From: Flectonema sp. DT1601 | Lineage: Eukaryota; Euglenozoa; Diplonemea; Diplonemida; Diplonemidae | Length of the DNA stretch: 64,000 nucleotides | Direction: 5' to 3' | NCBI GenBank assembly: GCA_964019425.1 | Contig: OZ025842.1 | Coordinates: 62,001-126,000 of the forward strand | Shown: positions 41,032 through 49,173 of the stretch, piece after piece | Layout: every line of letters starts with the position of its first letter | How positions within the stretch are numbered: position 1 is the first letter of the stretch | The notes under the pieces: model-generated | What the model was told of the DNA's origin: nothing | The model's database searches: none | What the model saw: only the letters and a program-made list of their open reading frames with translations | Program-made: the position numbers and the translations under genes

Positions 41032-41103
41032 TCCTCGGTAGTATAGAGGTCAGTATTTCCGCCTGTCACGCGGAAGACCCGGGTTCAATTCCCGGCCGGG
41101 GAA
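41032..41103 (+). tRNA. trnD-GTC: tRNA-Asp (anticodon GTC)
   Basis: A full cloverleaf is visible. The acceptor stem TCCTCGG pairs with CCGGGGA (one G-U), the anticodon stem TCCGC/GCGGA encloses the loop CTGTCAC (anticodon GTC), and the T arm is CCGGG-TTCAATT-CCCGG. A TTTTT pol III terminator begins right after the 3' end. There is no intron, and the CCA is not encoded. It lies on the strand opposite to all the protein genes. Confidence 0.96.
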
Positions 41104-41108
41104 TTTTT
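41104..41108 (+). terminator. Pol III T-run terminator of tRNA-Asp
   Basis: Five T directly after the discriminator base. Confidence 0.7.
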
Positions 41109-41243
41109 CAATTTTATCAGCTCATTTTCATTGACTGCTTAGAAAAATAAATTGATAAAATAAATTGTGCAATAAACACTACGTTTCATTGATTCTTTTT
41201 TTGTAGTTTGTTAAACAACCGCCGTGGATAACAAGAGACATCT

Positions 41244-41421
41244 CTACTTCGAGCGCTGTCTCATCTTCCTTCTACGGCGCTTTAATCTGTTATTGTTATT
41301 GTGATCAAGTTATTACTAAGTGAAAATCTGAATCGAAAAATGTTTTCGGGGCGCTCCGTTCAATTTCAGTAAACTGTTAGACATACCTTTTCAATCTCTT
41401 CTTCTTCCACTTGGGGCGCAT
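41244..41421 (-). CDS. RPL41: Ribosomal protein eL41, two exons
   Basis: Exon 1 (41421-41387) and exon 2 (41286-41244) join across a 100-bp intron (GTATGT...AACAG). They give 25 residues, MRPKWKKKRLKRLKRRRRKM then RQRSK, almost the same as human eL41, including its exact length. This highly basic peptide lies at the ribosomal subunit interface. The gene is too short to show as an ORF, and the second exon is essential because the unspliced frame ends at TYV-type read-through after KRLKR. An upstream in-frame ATG at 41448 would add nine residues (MGSVPRPRG), and the strong acceptor CCATTTTTCTCAG lies at 41464. Splicing instead at TTCCGTTCCCAG would remove that ATG. Confidence 0.95.
41287..41386 (-). 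other. eL41 cis-intron (100 bp)
   Basis: Donor GTATGT, acceptor AACAATAACAG. Removal restores the conserved LKRLKRRRRK sequence, so this is a true spliceosomal intron. Confidence 0.93.
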
Positions 41422-41463
41422 ACCCCTGGGTCTGGGAACGGAACCCATATTAGTTGTCCAAAC

Positions 41464-41480
41464 CTGAGAAAAATGGATTT
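41464..41480 (-). promoter_or_regulatory. Predicted 3' splice (trans-splice) acceptor of eL41
   Basis: AATCCATTTTTCTCAG on the minus strand, followed by a 15-nt leader and ATG. Confidence 0.55.
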
Positions 41481-42130
41481 GCAGTCAAAAATACTACCTT
41501 TGATGTCTGCACAAGCAGATGGATGTTTATTTACTGGAGCTACCTGAGAAAGAATGGTTGACCACTAGTGTACATAGCTTTATAACAGCACAAGTAACAA
41601 TTATGTACGAGGATACAAAGAGTTTAAAGAAAATACAAAGGCTAAGGAAAGAAGAAAGGAGTCAGACTTGTGACTTAATCCGACTCTGAAAAAGAAGAAG
41701 AATGGTCTCTCAGGAAACACTGAAATGCCCCCCCCAAAAAATAACAAATAGTGAGGGTTGTTTTTGTAGGAGATGGCTTTTTTTGTCTTTATTTTTTGGT
41801 TAGTCTCCATAACGAGCTTACAACTTTGATGTATTTCAGTAAACATTTTACCAGACGATGCGCGTGGGAGCTTTCCGAACTGATAAGAAATAATTACCCC
41901 AACCCGCCGAATTTACAACAGGCACATAAGATCTCACCTCATAGGAAACACTCCTTTATAACGAGGTGGAAAAAAAAAAAAAAAAAAAAGCAACAAGAAA
42001 AAAAGTAATGCAAGAAAAGAAAAAGACAAAGTGACTTTTATTGTGTGCGTACGGTGTGCTGTGCGGGTGCCAAGATTGGCAGACGTGGCGACCACGTCAC
42101 CAATTATCGTTCAAAGCAAGTGAGCTCAAT
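41481..42130. other. Spacer between eL41 and the TRP channel gene
   Basis: No further gene is seen. It holds the 3' UTR of the TRP gene and A-rich tracts (about 41970-41990). Confidence 0.5.
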
Positions 42131-45100
42131 TCAGCTGCGAATGTGACGCTTTTCACGGGGAGTAGAACCACCGCGAAGTCCCAAGTCATCATAGTCAGTT
42201 GAGTGGTGTTTGTGACGGCCTGGTGGTGACCAACCAAGAGGTGCGTTTCCCATTCGGTATGCCTGATCCCAATCAGGTTCCCACTCCTTCCAGAATTCAT
42301 GTTTTCCTTCTTCAGTAAGCATTGGAAGCATGAAACATCGTCGGCCTTCAACAATGGTCCACCACTTTGTTCGTAGCTTCTCCTGTGTGGTCATTTCTGA
42401 TTCGAGTGAAAGGATCAGTCGAGAGAATTCCATGTTCCAAATTACATCAGCCTCGTCTTGAATTTCGGAGTACGTAGTTGACATCATTGCGACAAGTAAA
42501 TTTAGCAACAATATAGTAACGAGGATTACGTATACAACCATCATTACATATGCGACTATTGGGTAGTTGGTTACCTTTTCATCAACGTCGAGGGAGACTT
42601 CGCCAAGAAGGACTTCGACAGATGTGCGCAATGAGCTAAAAAATATATAGGGATTCTCAGGATCCGTGTTTAAGATCATGTGGAATGCTTGTGTGAAACC
42701 CATAGCGAATACAACAAATATAGTGAAAAACTGAACCATGTCAGTGGAAAGCATCTTCCAAATCATAATAATAAATGGTCCGGTTTGCTTGAATCCCAAC
42801 ATCAGCCAAAGCACGTAACTCCAAAGGAGAAGAGCAGAAGCTGCTCCACATAAGTCTTCCAAGTCAGATTCGTAAACTCTTAGTATGTAACTACTTAAGG
42901 TCATCAAACAGCACGAACAAGAGAGGATATTTTCCAACAACATAGATCCCTTCACACCAAAGTATCCCTGAATACCTCCTTCATTGAGTTCTCCTAATTC
43001 TTTCTTACCTTTCCAAAGAGCTCCTGTGAACACTACGAAATCAGCCAATCGCTCAACAAATATCCAAACAGAACTTACCATATACGACAACTCCCACAGG
43101 ATCATTTCTTGAAATGATGAAATAAAGTCTTGAAAACTCTCATAAGACACAGCCGGTACTCCCTTTGTTTGAACTCCACGTTCCTTAAATCCGGCAATCA
43201 CAAAGGCAAATACGTAAAATGCAACCATCAAGATCCTGGACAAGAATATCTTTCTAACGTAAGTATTCCACTTCTGAGTTAAGAAATTTCGGATCAAAGG
43301 GAGCGCTAACAAATCCTTGTGTTCCAAATCCACAAGTAATTGAAGTATACTAGGTCGGTCAGAACCAACTGCAGGTTCAATTTCATCGATAAATACTGCT
43401 CTGTAACTGTGAGGTCCATATTTCCATGCCACCTGCGTATTGCTTTCTAAAAGATGAGCAAATATCTCTTCGTGTCCCAGCTTGGCTGCCATTGAGAAAG
43501 GTGTTAATCCATCTTTGTTAATGCACTGAGTGAGACCACATTCATAGAAAGCAGGTTGTGGCTTTTGTTTACAAAGCTGCTCTATGAATTCGTACATTTC
43601 TGGAAGGTTGTGCCAAACGCACATATGCAGGACGGTGTTGAGATCGGAGTCGCGATCATCGAGCATCTCACACCTGCTTTTGTTTAAACGCTTCTCGGCG
43701 AAGTCGAGAAACATGAGAACCATTTCTGGCTGATTAGAACTAATGGCAAACATCAATGGCCACTCTCCGAAGTAAGTACCTGTAATTCGATCTTGAAAAA
43801 ACTCTCCGGTAGCTCTTTGAAGTAATCCCTCTGGGTGGGCCTCCAGCAGTAACCTTGACATCTCAATATCTCTGTGGATTATAGTGAAATGAAGTGCACA
43901 CTCACCTTTAAAAAAGTCGTTCGTGTACGTGTCTTCAGCTAAGGAGGGTTGCCTTTTCAGAAGCCAGCGAGCCATCTTCAAATGTATGTCTGTATTTAAC
44001 AGCAGACAGACACACAAAGGAGGAGCTCCGAGATGGTCTCGCAGGCGCATTTTTGACTCATCTTGACTGACAACAGTAATGAGCCCATCAAAGTTCCCCT
44101 CAACAATGAATTTAAAGACGGGTTCTGTCTGCCACGCTGTTTGTTGAGAGTCAAGTTGCTCATCGATATCTTGACCGTGCAGCAGTCCAATAAACTGGAG
44201 AACCTTTTGAGACACATCACGAAATACATTTAGAAAACTACCGCGATTCTTTTCTTCTACTACTGAATTCATTCTAGCACGGGCAGCTTCTCTTTTATCC
44301 AATGTGCTTTTAATCTCCGCCTGGTACTGCTCTCTTACTGAGGTTGAAAGACCCTTTAGTGCAGCGACTGACTCCGCATCGGCTCCGAGTGTTAGTAGCG
44401 ACTCATTCAACCCGTTTAGTGCGCTGCTCAGTTGGTTCATTTTCTTTGCTGCTGCGTCGTGCTCGATTGCTTTTGAGAGAACGTTCCCCCACAGCGGCTT
44501 CAATTTAAACTGCCCGAATGTTGTACGTACCTGATGACCTCTAAAGATTCTCTGAATGGTTATTGTCGCCTTTTCCAATATTCGCAATTCTTCTTTTGGC
44601 ATTTTATCGAAGTCATGAAGCTCTTGCGGCATTGCCTTACTCCATTGTTTAGGAGCTGCAGCAGTTGGTCTGATTGCTTTAGTGACAGAACTTTGATATC
44701 CAGTAGAACTCCTCGGAGGACTTGCAGAAGGAGATAAGCTAACTGATCTCGGTGACATTCGAGGACTCATCGAAGTTGGCAGAATGCGACCCTCAATTCG
44801 TTTTATGACGTACTTCCCATTTGATGGGTTCGCAATTTCTTTTGCTGTCTCCGCATCAGCAACACCCAGAGAATCTCGGCGGTCTTCGCACCAGTACGTT
44901 CTAAGAGGAATGCCTCCTGTTGCCACACTTGGTATCCAACCCTCAATTCCCTTCAATTTGTATCCTTTTAAGTGAAGTGGTAATTCTCCGACAGCAGCAG
45001 TCAGAACGTGATCATTATTCGCAGTACTGAACATTAAATGTAATGGTATCCCTCCAGTTATCTCCTTATTATAAACCATACCAACTGTTCTTATTAATGT

Positions 45101-45223
45101 GTATCCATTCTGTAATGCGAACCTGTGGCTGGTCTCTGACGCTACAAGAAGATGGTCCTGAAGCTTTGCATTCCAATATAATTTTAGTGGGGAGGTCCCA
45201 AGATCATCATATTTCTGAACCAT
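42131..45223 (-). CDS. TRP-type cation channel with IQ motif, ankyrin repeats and N-terminal lectin-like repeats
   Basis: This 1,030-residue protein opens with three ~50-residue repeats (about 5-150, pattern L..YW....DHLL.A, GY.L....G) resembling the DUF5648-type secreted repeat. A Ser/Pro linker and an IQ-like motif (ITIQRIFRGHQVR, ~225) follow, then ankyrin repeats (~390-640), including DSDLNTVLHMCVWHNLPEM and KDGLTPFSMAAKLGHEEIF. Six membrane segments (~650-915) carry a pore loop near FFSSLRTSVEVLLGE and S6 ending in LLLNLLVAMMSTTY. A TRP-box-like helix with WNMEFSRLIL comes after. This is the TRPV/TRPA-like order. It is probably a Ca2+-permeable sensory channel gated by chemical or mechanical cues. 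The ATG is 14 nt downstream of an acceptor, TTTAATCAACAG. The ORF is intact, ending in TGA. Confidence 0.9.
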   Translation of the reverse strand: MVQKYDDLGTSPLKLYWNAKLQDHLLVASETSHRFALQNGYTLIRTVGMVYNKEITGGIPLHLMFSTANNDHVLTAAVGELPLHLKGYKLKGIEGWIPSVATGGIPLRTYWCEDRRDSLGVADAETAKEIANPSNGKYVIKRIEGRILPTSMSPRMSPRSVSLSPSASPPRSSTGYQSSVTKAIRPTAAAPKQWSKAMPQELHDFDKMPKEELRILEKATITIQRIFRGHQVRTTFGQFKLKPLWGNVLSKAIEHDAAAKKMNQLSSALNGLNESLLTLGADAESVAALKGLSTSVREQYQAEIKSTLDKREAARARMNSVVEEKNRGSFLNVFRDVSQKVLQFIGLLHGQDIDEQLDSQQTAWQTEPVFKFIVEGNFDGLITVVSQDESKMRLRDHLGAPPLCVCLLLNTDIHLKMARWLLKRQPSLAEDTYTNDFFKGECALHFTIIHRDIEMSRLLLEAHPEGLLQRATGEFFQDRITGTYFGEWPLMFAISSNQPEMVLMFLDFAEKRLNKSRCEMLDDRDSDLNTVLHMCVWHNLPEMYEFIEQLCKQKPQPAFYECGLTQCINKDGLTPFSMAAKLGHEEIFAHLLESNTQVAWKYGPHSYRAVFIDEIEPAVGSDRPSILQLLVDLEHKDLLALPLIRNFLTQKWNTYVRKIFLSRILMVAFYVFAFVIAGFKERGVQTKGVPAVSYESFQDFISSFQEMILWELSYMVSSVWIFVERLADFVVFTGALWKGKKELGELNEGGIQGYFGVKGSMLLENILSCSCCLMTLSSYILRVYESDLEDLCGAASALLLWSYVLWLMLGFKQTGPFIIMIWKMLSTDMVQFFTIFVVFAMGFTQAFHMILNTDPENPYIFFSSLRTSVEVLLGEVSLDVDEKVTNYPIVAYVMMVVYVILVTILLLNLLVAMMSTTYSEIQDEADVIWNMEFSRLILSLESEMTTQEKLRTKWWTIVEGRRCFMLPMLTEEGKHEFWKEWEPDWDQAYRMGNAPLGWSPPGRHKHHSTDYDDLGLRGGSTPREKRHIRS

Positions 45224-45237
45224 GTATTGATCAGACC

Positions 45238-45252
45238 CTGTTGATTAAATAT
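45238..45252 (-). promoter_or_regulatory. Predicted 3' splice (trans-splice) acceptor of the TRP gene
   Basis: TATTTAATCAACAG on the minus strand, 14 nt upstream of the ATG. Confidence 0.5.
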
Positions 45253-46016
45253 AAGTTAAAAGAACTGAATGGATTGTGTTATTGGTATTAGATCACATTG
45301 TGTTTCTTGTTTAAAGTAATTGTAGAAACGAGGTATTTCTATAGACAACAAGTAAACGAGATTTGAAGGGACGGCATTCTTCGTTCATCAGCATCTTCGT
45401 TGTTAAAGAAGCAGCGAGTAAGCCGTCCCTGTTCGCACTTTTACCTTATTCATTCCGTTAAAATTGGAATTCCCTGGCACAGAACATGTACCAAAAGCAC
45501 AAAGACTAAAAAGGGTTTCGAACGTCGGAATTTGCGATAGATTACAGAGAGAGCGTTTGAGGCGCCACGCGTTATTGAGCAAGATAGATAGAATATGAGT
45601 TTATTATAAAAAAGTGCACTAAAATAAAATATAAAAAAGAAAAATTATAAAAACACAATTGTTCTGCTGTTCCATAATACACTGTGGAATACGTAGTTTC
45701 AGTAGCCTTAATCTTATACTACTTTTCCCTCTTAGGCCTTCATCAGTAAGTTCTAAGGGACTTCATTCCAGTTAATTAATAAATCGGATCCATCAATTGG
45801 TCTATTTCAAAAGAACTGATTTCTTAATGTCCATCGGAGCTCGCCAGGACGGGCTAGCATATATTTGCTTTTGATCAGCGTTCTATCTCTTCTACATCTG
45901 TTCGTTTAATTATGAGTGCGAGTTCTTTCCTTCATCGGAGCTGTAGTCGTCTTTCTTGCGCTTGGTGAGAAGTGGGAATTCCTTCATTCGAGGGTCAACT
46001 CCCTAGAGCTACGAGG
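45253..46016. other. Spacer upstream of the TRP gene with one strong hairpin
   Basis: No protein gene. A 9-bp inverted repeat (AGGGACGGC at 45367-45375, GCCGTCCCT at 45422-45430) encloses a 46-nt loop that can itself pair partly. The rest shows no known signal. Confidence 0.5.
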
Positions 46017-46160
46017 CAACAGCAACGTAATTAGACCCAATCTTATTAGGATTGTTTTATTATAGCTTCGGCTGACGGGGCATAATGAACACAGTATGCC
46101 TATTGTCAGCTTTCCACCTTGTCCGATTGTTGTCAGGAAGTGATATGAGGATAACTATAG
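46017..46160 (+). repeat. Dispersed repeat, copy 2
   Basis: About 90 percent identical to 20480-20612, with a ~10-bp extra block (CCGATTGTTG). A-rich sequence follows on the plus strand (46160-46200). Confidence 0.75.
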
Positions 46161-46317
46161 AGAAAAGAAAACAAATAAATGAATAAATATTGGGCCTGTA
46201 ATAAATAAAAAAATAAAATATATAAAATCAAAGACGCTGGGGCGGGGCGTTTAGATACTGTAAGGGATAGAATTTTTCTTTATTTTATTGATAATGTTGT
46301 ATATAACTAAAGGAGAG

Positions 46318-47040
46318 TTATCGAACTTGTCTGTTAAACCACGCCGCATCGATACGGCTGTATTGGGAGTCCTGGATTTTGTCGAGGAGCTTTTTCATGC
46401 TTGTATCGTTGTTAAGATAGTCAGGATAGCAGTACATCCATACCCAATCAAGATTGGTATGTATTTCCTCTATGTCGGTGAGTGTAGGCTTCTTTAATGT
46501 ACGCAACGACTGTTTTTCGTGTCGCTGTGTTGAAGGTCGGAAAGCTAGTCCACTTATACAAATGTTCCATAAGGTGCTGTTGAGGTATTGCCTGCCATAA
46601 TGGGAGTTCATGTAATTTCATCATCAACTTCATAAGCGTGCTTGTTAACGGCTCGTTACAGAAGTTGCAATTCGTGAGACCCTGAGAGGGATCCTGATCA
46701 AATGGTGGTGACCCGTGCGGAGGCGCGAAATGTGAACTTCATCAGACCGCTTCAGGTTTGGATGGAAGCGTTGAATTCTTCCCCCGAGGGTTAACCAATA
46801 GTGAACGTGGTTAGAGTCTCTTTCCCTTAATCATATATTGTTAACTTGATTCGTGATGGGGTACTGAACCATTCGATAGTCGAAAGCTACCTCCGTAATT
46901 TGGAGAGTATCAGAAGACGCTGCTTTACTTGCTTGCGAATCGGCCAGCTCGTTACCAATTATTCCACAATGAGACCAAGATATGGGACATTGCATCTAGC
47001 CTTGGGTAGAATGGATCTTTGTTGTCACGAGTGACTACTT
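46318..47040 (-). mobile_element. Decayed LINE fragment (RNase H end and zinc knuckle)
   Basis: Translated minus-strand pieces show the RNase H end motif (SHCGIIGNELADSQASKAAS near 46985-46925). Further on, ISRLRTGHHHLIRI and then CNFCNEP correspond to the post-RNase H region and knuckle of the LINE at 21-27 kb. Stops and at least one frame change interrupt it, so it is an old 5'-truncated relic of a related family. Confidence 0.75.
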
Positions 47041-47304
47041 AGCACTCATACCAATAGAGTACAGAAAGATCAACATCGTTTGTGTCGTCCCGTGTTAGTA
47101 ACAATTTTATAAGTTACCAGTCGCGGGATCATTTCCAAAGACGGCATCATATTAAATAACTGTTCATAGAGGCTCGAAATATTAATAAATAATTCACAAC
47201 AAAACATATCAATTAATAATAATAAAAAAAGAGTTTTTGACTTTTAACTAAAAAGATCTGCTTAGCTAGCTGGTGATGGAATCAGGTTCTCAAAGTTGAA
47301 GAGT

Positions 47305-47356
47305 TGTCATCTGAACAAAGAGCGCAGATGATTTAAAATAATGTTCAAATCGTATT
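47305..47356. repeat. 52-bp direct repeat, copy 1
   Basis: TGTCATCTGAACAAAGAGCG.. recurs at 47560-47611 with a single base change. The copies are 255 bp apart. Confidence 0.85.
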
Positions 47357-47559
47357 TTATTTATTTACGAAGCCTAGGAAGCCAAAAGCCAGGAAAAGCT
47401 CACAGGGAAACAGTTATATCGCTACCAGCAACCGTGAGACTCTCACAGACGATAAGAGACGTAGAATAACCTGGAACAAATGACTACCTAAACCCACCGT
47501 CCACGCGAGCAGACAGTGTTAGAGACGGCTGATAACGCCAATTTTCGTCAAAGAGAGGG

Positions 47560-47611
47560 TGTCATCCGAACAAAGAGCGCAGATGATTTAAAATAATGTT
47601 CAAATCGTATT
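47560..47611. repeat. 52-bp direct repeat, copy 2
   Basis: Second copy of 47305-47356. Confidence 0.85.
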
Positions 47612-48775
47612 GATTGACAGTTTCTAAACAAGTATTCAATTTACAGAGTTGAGGTTCAGAATACTAATCAATCAACACCATCTATCGATAACCAGGACAG
47701 GGTAATCAACTACTCTGTTTCTGAGAATCAAAGAGGACATAATAAGTGAAGGGAAAAAAAGGAAGGTGAAATATATCTGAACGGCTTAAGTAAAGTTCGG
47801 TTGTTTTTTAATTCTTATTGATGACTGTAAGCGGGTCTCACTTTGGAGTTGTGGTCTCAGATGCGGGTGGAAGAGAGAAGGAAGGACGAATGTTCGTTGT
47901 TCCTTTTTTTTTTCTTTCTTTTTTTCTTCTTTTTTTAAAGTTTATTTTCTGAAGTTTTGTTTTTATTGGTGGCGGATCTCCCGCTCGTTTTATTTTCAAT
48001 ACGACGAAAAACACAACAATAAAAAAAAAAAAAAAAATTTAAAAAACAACAACAAGTTCCAGAGAGTACTGAGTACCTTGCAACATTCGCACCACCCCAT
48101 TTTGGTTGAGGCACAAGAGAACTGGCTCACAGGACCGAGATTCGTTCCCAGAATAATTCCGTTGTACCATTACACAACGAATAACGCCACGGAGTCAAAT
48201 AGGCAACACATTGTTTCGTCTAGTTTTCATTTCTTTGGTATCTTTTAGAATGATCTACAGATAAATAACAATTTATAAAAAAAAAAAAAATTAAAAAAAT
48301 GAAATAAATCCCTTTTTCCTTTCCAAACAGCGAAGCGCAAGATGATTGCAGCGAAAGCCTCAGACAGGTTCAGAAGCTTAACCATCCACCCAGAGTTAGT
48401 TTTTGGCAGATGAAAAAAAAAAAAAAAAAAAGCGGTTTTGATAAAAAGGGACCAACGTAAAGCAGCGTTTGAAAACGAGGTGGTATTGTACTTTTGAAGT
48501 AGAAAATTAGTCAGCACATCTTCCGAACAGTAATTCCAACGAAGGAACGCTGCGAAGTCGTATGGAAGTTTGAGTTTTCTCTGCTTCAAAAAACACCACA
48601 TAATCGAATATATGTCAAACGTTGAGAGAGAGTTGGGAAAGTGCCACCGAAGCTGCTTACAAAATGTTTCAGTGACCGAGATTTATCATTTGAATTACAA
48701 AAAAAGAAGAAGAAATAATAATTTTCAGTACTAGGAAAGCAATGATCAAACTAGAGGATAAGTTTAAAGGGAAGG

Positions 48776-48852
48776 TTGTCCCAAGGGACAAGTAAGGAAT
48801 CTCTGAGAGTGGTCAATTTTTATCCGCTAGGCGGCTTTTATTTGACCACTCT
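48776..48852. other. Two adjacent strong hairpins
   Basis: Hairpin 1 (48776-48791) is TTGTCCC-AA-GGGACAA. Hairpin 2 pairs AGAGTGGTCAA (48806-48816) with TTGACCACTCT (48842-48852), and its loop contains CCGC-TA-GGCGG. They lie about 320 nt beyond the predicted end of the cysteine-rich gene. They could be 3' UTR structures or part of a small RNA. Confidence 0.5.
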
Positions 48853-49173
48853 TTGGGGAAAACCTAAGGAGAGAGTATTTTTGATTGTGTGAAACAAGTT
48901 CAGGAAGTTTTATTGAAGAGGGGTTTCAGCTTCGCCTTCCATTTTCGTATCCGTAACTTTGTGATGAGGTAATACATCCTAAGACAGGTAGCCACGTTTA
49001 AATGTATTTTCCTTTTTGGTTTCATGAGATGTGAAAATACCAAAAGAAAAACTAATATAAAAAAAACTATCGGTGGGAAAATAAGGGAAAGATATTGAGA
49101 AATTGGTGAGTTAGGGATATTATTGTTTTTTTTATTATTAGCAGTAATCAACTAAATTTTTTTAATGAGCTCA

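Larger units (their letters stand above)
47041..49173. other. Gene-free spacer with short repeats and hairpins
   Basis: No supported gene. It contains a 52-bp direct repeat (47305-47356 and 47560-47611, one mismatch), A/T runs, and two adjacent hairpins at 48776-48852. Two ORFs here (118 and 83 codons) contain homopolymer-derived Phe or Ile runs and look spurious. Confidence 0.5.

Noticed and set aside
48245-48601. 118-codon minus-strand ORF
   Set aside because: It contains a Phe run from a homopolymer, with no domain and no leader acceptor, and looks like chance.
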